From: Anabaena sp. WA102
GTDB lineage: Bacteria > Cyanobacteriota > Cyanobacteriia > Cyanobacteriales > Nostocaceae
Assembly: GCF_001277295.1 (NCBI RefSeq)
Contig: NZ_CP011456.1
Location: 3,236,001-3,300,000 of the forward strand
Length of the DNA: 64,000 nt
Direction: 5' to 3'
Of the stretch, positions 55,150 to 63,672 are shown in pieces. The translations under genes and the position numbers were made by a program. The notes under the pieces were generated by a model that searched no databases, had not been told where the DNA came from, and saw only the letters and a program-made list of their open reading frames with translations. Each line of letters begins with the position of its first letter. The stretch's first letter is position 1.

Positions 55150-56292
55150 CTATTTGATCCCGGTTCTCAATTGTTTGAGTATGCCACCAATACCGACGAA
55201 ACCTGTATTTCGAGAGAGATTCTTGAGAGCTTTCGGTTCACTGTTGAGGATAATCCCGTTGTAAGCAACAATAGCATCATTCAGCTTATTGATATTTACA
55301 CTTAGCCCAGCACCGCCTTGAGCAATGACATAAACAGGTTTGAGAGCTTTGGTTCCTGCTATCAGCTGTCCTGATGTTGCTTGGGCTAGGGGCTGATTTG
55401 GTAAGGAAGCGTTAGTAGAACCAAACAAACCTGTGAGAGATGAGACTAGTGCTGTTGCTTGTTGTGGGGAAATACCCGCAGCGGTGAGACTGTTTGTCAG
55501 AGCTACCGCAGCTTGTTGTGACCCAGCACCGCCTGTGACTAGTGAAGCAACGGATGCTGTACCACCATCCCCGCCCGTTGTACCATCCCCGCCTGTTGTA
55601 CCGCCTGTTGTACCACCTGTTGTACCATCCCCGCCTGTTGTACCATCCCCGCCTGTTGTACCACCTGTTGTACCACCTGTTGTACCACCTGTTGTACCAC
55701 CTGTTGTACCGCCTGTTGTACTAAGAGTCTGAACAATAGCAGCAGCCAACTGATTCACAGCAACCTGGACTTGTGGTGCAAGACTCATCACAATAGTATT
55801 TGGCGTTGCACCTTCTGTCACAGTGACGCTAGATGAAGTTGATTCTACGGTCGCTACTGATATCGGAACTGTCGCAGTTGTGTCACCACCTGTAGTTGTG
55901 TCACCACCACCTGTAGTTGCGCCACCACCACCTGTAGTTGTGCCACCAGTTGTAATAACCGCCGACGTAGTACCTGTTGTGGAAACACCAGTTGTAATGG
56001 CGGTTGAAACACCAGATATGATGGGAATGGTGATAGAAATTCCTGTTGCTGTTGTTGCTGTTACTGCTGGTGTTGTTGTTCCTCCTATCGTTGTTGTTGT
56101 TGTTGGTGTTGTTGTCGTTGTTGTTGGTACGGCAAACCCACTAGTTTGTGAAGCACCAGTAGCAGCGCCAGCATCAACACCGGCTGAACCTTTACTGGGA
56201 CTGAAACTCTGGGCTTGGCTTGGTAACTGCCAAGCAAATAACAGCAGAGGACTCAAGCTGAGGGCAAAAATGAGATTTCTGGTTTTCAACAT
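55150..56292 (-). CDS. Exported Thr/Gly-rich repeat protein
   Basis: 380 residues from ATG 56292. Signal peptide (LIFALSLSPLLLFAWQLPSQ, cleavage near SQA-Q). The N-terminal half is Thr-rich with TTTTTTP runs; the centre (about 185-245) is a tandem of GGTTGGTTGG and GGDGTTGGDG units. The C-terminal 130 residues are ordinary and probably folded (LTAAGISPQQATALVSSLTG, GAGLSVNINKLNDAIVAYNG, then EPKALKNLSR). The repeats resemble flexible linkers of surface proteins and are prone to length change. I do not recognise a family; close relatives in the same gene neighbourhood would be expected. Confidence 0.78.
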   Translation of the reverse strand: MLKTRNLIFALSLSPLLLFAWQLPSQAQSFSPSKGSAGVDAGAATGASQTSGFAVPTTTTTTPTTTTTIGGTTTPAVTATTATGISITIPIISGVSTAITTGVSTTGTTSAVITTGGTTTGGGGATTGGGDTTTGGDTTATVPISVATVESTSSSVTVTEGATPNTIVMSLAPQVQVAVNQLAAAIVQTLSTTGGTTGGTTGGTTGGTTGGTTGGDGTTGGDGTTGGTTGGTTGGDGTTGGDGGTASVASLVTGGAGSQQAAVALTNSLTAAGISPQQATALVSSLTGLFGSTNASLPNQPLAQATSGQLIAGTKALKPVYVIAQGGAGLSVNINKLNDAIVAYNGIILNSEPKALKNLSRNTGFVGIGGILKQLRTGIK

Positions 56293-56434
56293 GATGATTA
56301 TCTAAAATATGGAACTGTTTGACAATTGATGCTATAGTCGCTGATTACCTGGATATTTTTTGGCTATAATATCCCTTAAAATCTTTATATACAAGGGTTT
56401 CAGGTTTATCGCCACGCTACTCTATCAGCAAGCC

Positions 56435-57463
56435 CTATTTAGGCAAGAAATTGAAACCATAACCTATACTTAGCGCAAATGTTGTACCGCCTACACTGTT
56501 ATCTGTGAGATCCGCACCTTGGAGTGTAATTGTTAAGGGTAACGTAGGTACAGGCACGAAAGAAGCGCCAAGGTTTAAGCCAACTCCACTCCAGCCAAAG
56601 CCCACACCGACTTGGGGATGAACTTGCACACCTGCTCCAGCAAATACACCAGTACTGGCGTTACCTTGCCTAAAGTCACCACCTCCAACCCCCAGGGAGA
56701 ATGAGACGGGCATTTTATTCACAGCATCATTAGGCTTTAAAAGAGAGTAGCTTGTTACCACACCATAGACGCTGGAAGGCCTGATCTCTTCATTACTGTC
56801 CTTAGTTTGATACTGGGCAAAGGCTTTCCAGCCAGCAGCTACACCAACTTGATTGGTTCCTTTAGCGTAGACAATGCGGTGAGCTTTTAAGTCAAAGGTG
56901 CCATTAGAGCCAAATTTTTTGATACTACCGTTGTTGAAGGATAATTCTAGACCAACTAGTTTCTGGGAATTCCCTAAACCAAAACCGACGCTAGTGCTTC
57001 CGTCTATGTCATTTATAGAGTTACCTCTATTACCAGCGGTTGCTGCTGATGCTCCCACAAACGCATCACCCATGTTAGCGCCGAAGGCACTGGGAGCAGC
57101 AAAACTGAGTCCAGGTGGGTAGGTTTGTTTAGGTGCTACTATTTTAAGTTTGATGAGGGGTTCAACTAGTAGCTCTTGGCGGATTTTATTAATATCGTCC
57201 GGATTGCTGTCCGCTGTTTGTGCAATTAGTTGTGGTTGTTGTTGCTCAGAAATAGATTCAACCTTTGGTTCTAATTTGGCGGCTGTGACTACTTTATCTG
57301 TGATTAATTCACTGGGCTGATTTTCAGTTACTATGTCATCTGCCGCAGATGCGGAATTAACTGAAATGGTGGTGGTAATCAGCAAGCTTGGCAGGGTTAG
57401 CAATAAACCCAAGTAGCAAAAGCTTTTGTAGTGATTAATTAGTATAAGAGAATGCTTTTTCAT
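56435..57463 (-). CDS. Exported protein with beta-barrel-like C-terminal half
   Basis: 342 residues from ATG 57463. Signal peptide with a long positive start (LGLLLTLPSLLITTTISV, cleavage near ASA-A). Residues about 40-110 are polar linker. From about 115 the sequence has alternating Gly-rich beta strands (VGFGLGNSQKLVGLELSFNN, FAQYQTKDSNEEIRPSSVYG, LNLGASFVPVPTLPLTITLQ) and ends in LSIGYGFNFLPK, similar to an outer-membrane beta-barrel closing strand. Outer-membrane location is inferred. It is the first gene of the minus-strand exported-protein run. Confidence 0.75.
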   Translation of the reverse strand: MKKHSLILINHYKSFCYLGLLLTLPSLLITTTISVNSASAADDIVTENQPSELITDKVVTAAKLEPKVESISEQQQPQLIAQTADSNPDDINKIRQELLVEPLIKLKIVAPKQTYPPGLSFAAPSAFGANMGDAFVGASAATAGNRGNSINDIDGSTSVGFGLGNSQKLVGLELSFNNGSIKKFGSNGTFDLKAHRIVYAKGTNQVGVAAGWKAFAQYQTKDSNEEIRPSSVYGVVTSYSLLKPNDAVNKMPVSFSLGVGGGDFRQGNASTGVFAGAGVQVHPQVGVGFGWSGVGLNLGASFVPVPTLPLTITLQGADLTDNSVGGTTFALSIGYGFNFLPK

Positions 57464-58124
57464 CTATATCACTCCTCACAAGATGTTATTCAGTGGCAAC
57501 AATCCATGCCCCTGTATACAGCTATACAAGATAATTTTTGAATTTGACTGAATTAAGTAGGTGGATGTGAAATATACTGCGAACGGTTCATAGTTTAACC
57601 AAATATGAAACCCCTCTGGTAAACCTCTCCCTAACCCTCTCCTAAGAGGAGAGGGAAAAGGAATAATATTTAATACTGGAGAGGCTTTGAACTGGTTCTT
57701 TGTATGATAAAAAAGTCCAGCTTCTAGCCGTTTTGAGTATAACCAAAATGTGTAACGATATGTAAATTCACCTCGATGGGTTATTATCGTTGAGTTTTAG
57801 CCATTTCAAAAAACGAAATATATTTTGATTTTCCTCCGCCCAGGTACTTAATATTCAGACGAAATACTAACTATTTTGCATATATATCTACAAAGGACTT
57901 GACCACACACTTTTTATTGTACAGGAAATGTAACTTTAAAGGCAAGCTTTACATAAGTAAATATTTTCTTTAAATTAACTACGAGTTTTTAAATATATAT
58001 AAGCTAATATTAGGCTGTAGCAAATTACTACAGCGCAGGATGTGAAAAATTGGGGAGAGTTTTTTGTAAGGGTGACAAAATAGCAGTTCTGGATTGTTTT
58101 CTCAGGAAATGCTCTCAATAGTTC
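57464..58124. repeat. Spacer with element G, copy 4
   Basis: A full element G at about 57572-57744: left end atatactgcgaacggttcat, right end tctagccgttttgagtataa, with an internal ctctcctaagaggagag hairpin. An A-type end (taagtaggtgg) is at 57555. The remaining 380 bp, up to the J-domain gene, is AT-rich with nothing recognised. Confidence 0.65.
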
Positions 58125-59102
58125 TTACAATTTAACTTGTGCTAAATGACTGCGGGGGTTGTAAGTGCGGATAGCCCGAATTTTTTCATAACATTCTCGT
58201 TCTTGGGGGGTGAGGTCTTTGGGGGGAGCGATCGCTACTTTGACAAATTGATCACCACGTCCACCTTTAGCTATAGGCCAGCCCTTACCACGTAAGCGCA
58301 GAGATTGACCAGAACGAACTCCCGCAGGTAGCTTAACACTGACATGACCATCGGGTGTAGGTACATCTATCGCTGCACCTAATGTGGCTTCATCAGGGGT
58401 AATTAAGACTTCGCAAACCAGATTGTCCCCTTCTATTTGGAAAAAAGTATGGGGTTGTAATTCTACCTTTAAGTATAAATCTCCCCGTTGTTGACTCATG
58501 GGGTTAATTTGGCCTTTTCCTTTCACCCGTAAACGAGTCCCAGTTTTAGCACCACCAGGAATACGCACATCAATAGTTTCGTTTCCTAAACTAAAGCGTT
58601 TTTGAACACCGGAAAATGCTTCTGCAAAAGTTAAAATAATTACAGCTTCTGTATCTTGTGTGCCACCAGTACCGCTATCTGGAAAACCAAAATCGTTAAA
58701 ACCGCCACCTGGTCTACCGGAAGGAGTCCGATAAGAGTAACTTTGTCGTCCGCTGCGAGGACTTGCACCACCAAATAATTCGTTTAAGAAGTCATTAAAA
58801 CTGCCGTATTGACCAAAATCAACTCCGCCCATATCCCCAGGACCACCACCGGGAAAACCTTGACCGGCTTGTTTCCAATATTGACCAAATTGATCGTATT
58901 TTTTGCGTTTATCTGGGTCTGATAATACTTCGTAGGCTTCATTAACTTCTTTAAATTTGGCTTCAGCCTGTTTGTTATTGGGGTTAACATCAGGATGAAA
59001 TTTACGGGCTAGTTTGCGAAAAGCTTGTTTAATTTCTTCTGAAGTGGCGGTTTTACTAATTCCTAACATTGCATAATAGTCTTTAAAGTCGGTTGCAGCC
59101 AT
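58125..59102 (-). CDS. J-domain co-chaperone (DnaJ/CbpA type, no zinc finger)
   Basis: 325 residues from ATG 59102, with GGAGG about 8 nt upstream. J domain at residues 8-73 with HPD (ARKFHPDVNPN), then a Gly/Phe-rich linker (about 75-150), then two C-terminal substrate-binding domains (VIILTFAEAFSGVQKRFSLG, and VSVKLPAGVRSGQSLRLRGK). The CxxCxGxG zinc-finger repeats of full DnaJ are absent, which makes it CbpA-like. It stimulates DnaK ATPase. Element D has inserted 28 bp upstream of the start codon, in or next to the promoter. Confidence 0.92.
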   Translation of the reverse strand: MAATDFKDYYAMLGISKTATSEEIKQAFRKLARKFHPDVNPNNKQAEAKFKEVNEAYEVLSDPDKRKKYDQFGQYWKQAGQGFPGGGPGDMGGVDFGQYGSFNDFLNELFGGASPRSGRQSYSYRTPSGRPGGGFNDFGFPDSGTGGTQDTEAVIILTFAEAFSGVQKRFSLGNETIDVRIPGGAKTGTRLRVKGKGQINPMSQQRGDLYLKVELQPHTFFQIEGDNLVCEVLITPDEATLGAAIDVPTPDGHVSVKLPAGVRSGQSLRLRGKGWPIAKGGRGDQFVKVAIAPPKDLTPQERECYEKIRAIRTYNPRSHLAQVKL

Positions 59103-59129
59103 CTACTAGCCTCCTATATAAGTTTACGT

Positions 59130-59265
59130 GGCGTTGCTGATTAAGGGTATGAATTTTAGTCTCACGCAAAGGCGCAATCACGCTTCGTGATCTCGAAGAG
59201 TAGACGCAAAGGTAAGATTTTTAAAGGTTCAATTTGGAAATTTCATACCTCGATTCAGCAACGCC
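59130..59265. repeat. Element D, copy 2, with 8-bp target duplication
   Basis: 136 bp, ends ggcgttgctgatta and gattcagcaacgcc. It is flanked by gtttacgt on both sides (59122-59129 and 59266-59273), a perfect 8-bp duplication. The interior is nearly the same as the copy at 39087, including gtctcacgcaaaggcgcaat. It lies in the upstream region of the J-domain gene. Confidence 0.92.
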
Positions 59266-59404
59266 GTTTACGTTATGTTTTTCTAACTTTTATTTGGTCT
59301 AATCTCAGATAAAAAGACCCTGACATTAGACTAACAAATCATTCCTATGATCAAGTGTGGTTCTTGCTGAATGGGCGATCGCAATTCCCGTACTTCTGCT
59401 ATGA

Positions 59405-59860
59405 TTAAAAGAATATAAGCTCGTCTATTCCTTCTTCTACACTGGGGGGAGCATCCTGGAGTTGACGGTGCATTCGGAGAATTATATCTTGGGGAACTTG
59501 GCGAATCCGTCTTTGATTTCGGGACAAACATAGCCAAACTGGAGTTTTTACCCAAACCCCCATGATATAACTAAAGCCACAATCACGGGCGAGAGTAATT
59601 ACTTCCCGACGATTTTTCCTTTGGGCGTTGGTAGCATCAAAAATCACTTCTTGATCTGCGGTTATGGCTTGCTGTAATTGCTGTTCCAGTTCGCGCCAAA
59701 TTAGCAGCCAGGGTCCTTGAATTGCTTCTGAGCCAAAAAGCTGCCCTCGGATAGCATCTGTGGAAATTAGCTGCATCTGAGGGCATTCTGTCAATAATTG
59801 TTTTGCTAAGGTTGATTTACCGCTACCAGGAAGACCAATTAGCAAAATTAATTTAGTCAT
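59405..59860 (-). CDS. P-loop kinase-like protein
   Basis: 151 residues from ATG 59860 (MTKLILLIGLPGSGKSTLAK); the longer opening at 59929 is made of heptamer repeats and is rejected. The P-loop is GLPGSGKST at about residues 9-17, a lid/acidic region ISTDAIRGQLFG follows, then EVIFDATNAQRKNRREVITL, as in polynucleotide kinase-like and zeta-toxin-like P-loop kinases. The substrate is unknown. It is upstream-adjacent to glgC on the same strand, with about 115 bp of repeats between. Confidence 0.82.
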   Translation of the reverse strand: MTKLILLIGLPGSGKSTLAKQLLTECPQMQLISTDAIRGQLFGSEAIQGPWLLIWRELEQQLQQAITADQEVIFDATNAQRKNRREVITLARDCGFSYIMGVWVKTPVWLCLSRNQRRIRQVPQDIILRMHRQLQDAPPSVEEGIDELIFF

Positions 59861-59966
59861 AGGGAATAGGGAATAGGGAACAGGGAACAGGGAACAGGGG
59901 ACAGGGGACAAGAAAGATAAATCATCCAATTACCAATTACCAATTACCAATTACCAATTACCAATC
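59861..59966. repeat. Heptanucleotide tandem repeats
   Basis: Two back-to-back arrays: about seven 7-bp units of gggaata/gggaaca/ggggaca type, then aattacc repeated about six times. They match the short tandemly repeated repetitive (STRR) sequences known from heterocystous cyanobacteria. They fill the gap between glgC and the P-loop kinase gene. Confidence 0.8.
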
Positions 59967-59974
59967 ACTACTAA

Positions 59975-61264
59975 CTAAATGATTGTACCATCAGGAATTA
60001 AAGCACCCTTGAGAACAACGACAATGCCGCTACGGATATAGAATCCTTGCTTTTCTCTTTCTGCTTCTTGGATGTTGTCTTTGTTGATAATTTTCACATT
60101 GTGACCAATGCGGGCATTTTTATCAATGATGGCACGACGAATAATGGTGTCTGTACCAATACCGACGGGAACATCATCTTGTTCTAAACTGCATTGTCTT
60201 TCTACAGATGGTTGGTAATAGTCAGCACCCATGATCAGGGTTTCTTCAATTACCGATCCTGATTCTATCCGCGATCGCACTCCCAAAACTGAATGTTGAA
60301 TCCGACAATCTTTCAAAATACAACCGTCGCCAATCATAGATTCTGTGATTTGGCAATTCAACAGTTTAGAGGGGGGTAAGTAACGAGCGCGAGTATAAAT
60401 CGGTGCTGCTTCATCGTAGAAGCTAAAAGGAGGTAGGGGTTGCTTAGTCAGGGCTAAATTAGCCTCATAAAAAGATTCAATTGTCCCAATATCTTCCCAA
60501 TAGTCGTCAAATAAGAAAGCTTGAACATTGTGATCCTTCGCTGCGTCAGGAATAATTTCCTTACCAAAATCAGTCCGTTCTAAAGATTCTTTTAGCAACT
60601 TAATCAAAACATCTTTTTTAAAGACATAAATCCCCATTGAGGCGATATATGGCTGTAATGCAGCTTGTTCCTTTGTCAACCCCAAGATGGTGGTATCAAC
60701 ACGCATTTGTGCTAAAGCTTCACCTTTGGGTTTTTCGCTAAAGTCAATTACCCTACCTGAATCATTAATTTTCATCAAGCCAAAGTCTGAGGCGCGACGA
60801 TCATCCATAGGAATTACAGAAAGTGTAATATCAGCATTGGTATCTCTGTGACGCTGGATAAATTGTCGGTAATCCATGCGGTAAAGATGATCACCGGAAA
60901 GAATCAGAAATTCTTCTACATCCCACTCTTGTAACATCCAGATGTACTGACGCACAGCATCAGCCGTACCTTGGAACCAGTTGGGGTTTTCTGGGGTTTG
61001 TTGTGCTGCTAACACTTCCACAAACCCATCGCTAAACCCACTGAAGTTGTAAGCACGGGCGATGTGACGATTCAGAGAGGCTGAGTTAAATTGAGTGAGG
61101 ACGTAGATTTTGAATATTTCCGAATTGATGCAGTTGCTAACAGGTATATCTATTAGACGATATTTCCCTGCTACTGGTACTGCTGGTTTGGCGCGGAGTT
61201 TAGTTAACGGATAAAGCCGGGTACCCGCACCCCCACCCAGAATAATTGCTAAAACTTTTTTCAC
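59975..61264 (-). CDS. glgC: Glucose-1-phosphate adenylyltransferase (ADP-glucose pyrophosphorylase)
   Basis: 429 residues from ATG 61264. Makes ADP-glucose, the first committed step of glycogen synthesis. Motifs: nucleotide-binding GGGAGTRLYPLTKLRAKPAV near the N-terminus, LSGDHLYRMDY with the catalytic Asp, glucose-1-P site FSEKPKGEAL, and AFLFDDYWEDIGTIESFYEA. The C-terminal third is a left-handed beta-helix (LPPSKLLNCQITESMIGDGC). The length is that of the homotetrameric cyanobacterial enzyme, which is activated by 3-phosphoglycerate. Confidence 0.96.
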   Translation of the reverse strand: MKKVLAIILGGGAGTRLYPLTKLRAKPAVPVAGKYRLIDIPVSNCINSEIFKIYVLTQFNSASLNRHIARAYNFSGFSDGFVEVLAAQQTPENPNWFQGTADAVRQYIWMLQEWDVEEFLILSGDHLYRMDYRQFIQRHRDTNADITLSVIPMDDRRASDFGLMKINDSGRVIDFSEKPKGEALAQMRVDTTILGLTKEQAALQPYIASMGIYVFKKDVLIKLLKESLERTDFGKEIIPDAAKDHNVQAFLFDDYWEDIGTIESFYEANLALTKQPLPPFSFYDEAAPIYTRARYLPPSKLLNCQITESMIGDGCILKDCRIQHSVLGVRSRIESGSVIEETLIMGADYYQPSVERQCSLEQDDVPVGIGTDTIIRRAIIDKNARIGHNVKIINKDNIQEAEREKQGFYIRSGIVVVLKGALIPDGTII

Positions 61265-61518
61265 AAAATTTCTCCCAACTGCCTTTCACTCTCATCTACA
61301 GTTTAGGACTGTATGTAACAACTAATAAAGGGGGATCAAAGAATCTTAGGGATGAATTTTTGAGATGGCAGTAAATTAGCCAAAATAGAACTTATGTACT
61401 ATAGTAGTGGGTGGCAGGAGAGTCTAAATTTATAGTTGAAGCAGTATTGCCAATATGAACATTTTGTGCTACTTTTAAGTAGCAATTTACCATTAAAGTT
61501 ATCATGTTTCAACAACTA

Positions 61519-61646
61519 AGTAGGTTGGCGTTGAAAATTGTCGTTATGGCAAGGCAAAAGGCAAGAGGCAAGAGGCAAGAGTGAAGAGGGTTTGGGCGAT
61601 TTTACGTTTCTTTACACAGTTTGGTTTTATTGTGTTCACCTACTTA
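61519..61646 (+). repeat. Element A, 128-bp copy inside a methyltransferase gene
   Basis: TA at 61517-61518 and 61645-61646 and the usual A ends. It splits the methyltransferase after codon 5 (ATG TTT CAA CAA CTA). The internal GTG at 61581 has an AGAGG 5 nt before it and 22 open codons that exit in the gene's frame, as at 7787. Confidence 0.9.
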
Positions 61647-62954
61647 TCACTATTTGAAGATAGAAATACTCATATTGCTAACTGTTTTTATAGAAGCATT
61701 GAGGAGTCTGGTTTTAACTATCAAGAAATTGATATAGGTGATATCACATTTAAAGCAGGACAAACAGAGTCAGTACATAGATGGTATCGGTTGACCCCTA
61801 GCTATTCGCCAAATTTAGTTCGCTTTTTTATTGATATATTTAAAATTAGTAAAGATGATTTTGTCGTTGATCCATTTAGTGGTAGAGGCACAACAGTTAT
61901 TGAATGTCAGAAGCATGGAATTAAGGCTATGGGAATTGAGATTAATCCTCTACTTCAGCAAGTGGGAAATAAGTCGTTACTATGGAATATTGATAATACG
62001 CATTTAATTAATATTTATCTTGAAGAAATATTTGATACGATTAAAAAATATCAGACATTTTCACTAGAAGATGTTATTGAGATATTCAATACCAGAGTTC
62101 CAATTATTCATAATGTCTTTCGTTGGTGGAAAATTCATGTGTTAAAGAATTTGATTATTTGCCGTGAGATAATGAATCAGGAAAAATATAATCCTATTTC
62201 TGAATATATCTGGTTGTCTTTGAATAAAGCGTGTTTAGATTGTGCAAATATTCATAGAAATCATCCAACTATTACATTTGATGATAATCATCAGAGGGAG
62301 ATAGATGTTTATTTGGAAATTAGTACAAATCTCCAGAACATAAAAGAAGATTTGATCAATCTCAATCAAGATCAAATATTATTTTCAAATTTCAACTCTA
62401 TTATAGTCAGTAATTCCACAAACAACTTACAAAATATAGTTATTGATCGTTCTATAGATTTTGTAATTACTTCACCTCCTTATCCAAACCGTTATAGTTA
62501 TGTTCATCAGACTAGACCTCAATTACACTTCTTAGAACTCTTAGAAGATGTTCGTGAAGCTACGGAAATAGATTTACAAGCAATAGGTGGAACATGGGGT
62601 AGAGCGACTTCAATTTTACAGAAGGATTTAATTAGAGTTCCTGATGAGATTAAGCCATATCTTTGTTATTATGATGAACTCAAAAATCAAAACCTCTTGA
62701 TGTGTAATTATGCCACCAAATACTTTATTGATTTGTGGAAACATATAAAATGTTTAAAACAGAGCGTATCCAGAAATTTCCAGGGTGTTTATGTTGTCGG
62801 CAATTCGAGGCTTTCCAATGTAGAGATATTTACAGAGGTAATTTTAGGTAAGCTTTTTCAACACGAGGGTTTTGAAGTTGAGAAAATAATTTCCTTTAGG
62901 AAAAGAGGTGGTAAAAAACGTTTGTATGAAACAGCAGTATGTATTAAAAATTAG
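61581..62954 (+). CDS. DNA methyltransferase re-started inside element A
   Basis: 457 residues as read from GTG 61581. The first 22 (KRVWAILRFFTQFGFIVFTY and neighbours) come from element A. The native start is ATG 61504: MFQQL joined to SLFEDRNTHIANCF when the 128-bp element is removed, giving 440 residues. SAM-binding motif: VVDPFSGRGTTVIECQKHG. Catalytic motif IV: DFVITSPPYPNRYSY (TSPPY), typical of N4-cytosine or N6-adenine methyltransferases. Motif I comes first, with a long region likely for target recognition (about 110-290) before motif IV. The recognition site is unknown. With the convergent remnant and XRE gene it looks like a decayed type II restriction-modification locus. Confidence 0.85.
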   Translation: MKRVWAILRFFTQFGFIVFTYLSLFEDRNTHIANCFYRSIEESGFNYQEIDIGDITFKAGQTESVHRWYRLTPSYSPNLVRFFIDIFKISKDDFVVDPFSGRGTTVIECQKHGIKAMGIEINPLLQQVGNKSLLWNIDNTHLINIYLEEIFDTIKKYQTFSLEDVIEIFNTRVPIIHNVFRWWKIHVLKNLIICREIMNQEKYNPISEYIWLSLNKACLDCANIHRNHPTITFDDNHQREIDVYLEISTNLQNIKEDLINLNQDQILFSNFNSIIVSNSTNNLQNIVIDRSIDFVITSPPYPNRYSYVHQTRPQLHFLELLEDVREATEIDLQAIGGTWGRATSILQKDLIRVPDEIKPYLCYYDELKNQNLLMCNYATKYFIDLWKHIKCLKQSVSRNFQGVYVVGNSRLSNVEIFTEVILGKLFQHEGFEVEKIISFRKRGGKKRLYETAVCIKN

Positions 62955-63292
62955 AGAAAATATTATCTATCTCTTTTTTCAAATATTTTGAATTTCTCTG
63001 AAGAAAACTATAACTATAAAGGTCAAATCCAGTAATAGAGCGCACTAAATTAAAACTGTTTATTCCTTCGTAGAATTCCTCTTTGTTATTGATACCAACA
63101 TAGCTCTTGTAAGGTTTAAATTCTGGGCGTTGCTGAATTGAGGTATGAAATTCCCAAATTGAATCTTTAAAACTCAAACCTCAGTGCGTCTTTGCGCCTT
63201 TGCGTGAGACTAAAATTCATACCCTTAATCAGCAACGCCAAATTCTGAAACTTTTCTAATATTTACTATGGCTATATTCAATAACTCATCCT
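62944..63292 (-). pseudogene. Broken gene split by element D (possible restriction endonuclease remnant)
   Basis: The C-terminal part reads FKPYKSYVGINNKEEFYEGI to EIDNIFSNF and stops at 62944, overlapping the methyltransferase 3' end by 11 bp. Its upstream part (DELLNIAIVNIRKVSE) lies beyond element D (63126-63239). Removing D and one 8-bp duplicate joins the two in frame (VNIRKVSE-FKPYKSYVG). No ATG is present in this frame, and it opens just after a stop that overlaps the XRE gene end, so the start was lost or a weak TTG is used. Only about 85 codons remain. The position between a C-protein-like regulator and a methyltransferase suggests a restriction enzyme gene; no motif confirms this. 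Confidence 0.6.
63126..63239. repeat. Element D, copy 3, with 8-bp target duplication
   Basis: 114 bp, ends ggcgttgctgaattg and aatcagcaacgcc, flanked by aaattctg on both sides (63118-63125 and 63240-63247). It is shorter than the other two copies because part of the centre is missing. Together with one 8-bp duplicate it adds 122 bp and shifts the frame of the host gene. Confidence 0.92.
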
Positions 63293-63295
63293 CAT

Positions 63296-63535
63296 TTATA
63301 ATTTTGTGTTTTCCCCATTTTCTAGTTGATTATCGAATAAATCTTTAGCTGTAACTTGAAGAGCATCAGCTAAACGAAAAATATTCATTAAACTAATATT
63401 TCGTTCACCTCGCTCTACAGCACCAATGTATGTACGATGTAAGTCAGATTTTTCAGCTAATTCATCTTGAGAAAGTTTTAAACGTTTTCTGAAATAGCGA
63501 ACTCTGATCCCAAAAGCGTCCATTCTAGCATCCAT
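63296..63535 (-). CDS. XRE-family helix-turn-helix regulator (controller-protein-like)
   Basis: 79 residues from ATG 63535 (a second ATG is four codons later: MDAFGIRVRYFRKRL). Single Cro/C1-type HTH domain: RLKLSQDELAEKSDLHRTYI then GAVERGERNISLMNIFRLAD. The size, the LHRTYIGAVERGERN signature and the position next to a DNA methyltransferase are those of restriction-modification controller (C) proteins, which time expression of the endonuclease. The downstream gene on the same strand is broken, so today it may only regulate itself. Confidence 0.85.
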   Translation of the reverse strand: MDARMDAFGIRVRYFRKRLKLSQDELAEKSDLHRTYIGAVERGERNISLMNIFRLADALQVTAKDLFDNQLENGENTKL

Positions 63536-63672
63536 ATTTAAAAAATGTGTGCTTCAATAGATTAAACATTCTACCTCATCAAAACCAAATTATTATATAA
63601 TTTTATCTGAGCTTTACTCTGGTTCTAAAAAATTATGGCTTTCAATTTAGACCTGATTTAGCTCATTTTTCT

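Noticed and set aside
55433..56305. Long plus-strand frames over the Thr/Gly repeat gene and its 5' end
   Set aside because: They are antisense reflections of the repeat codons (Pro/Val and Tyr/His/Leu runs), with no signal peptide or conserved sequence.
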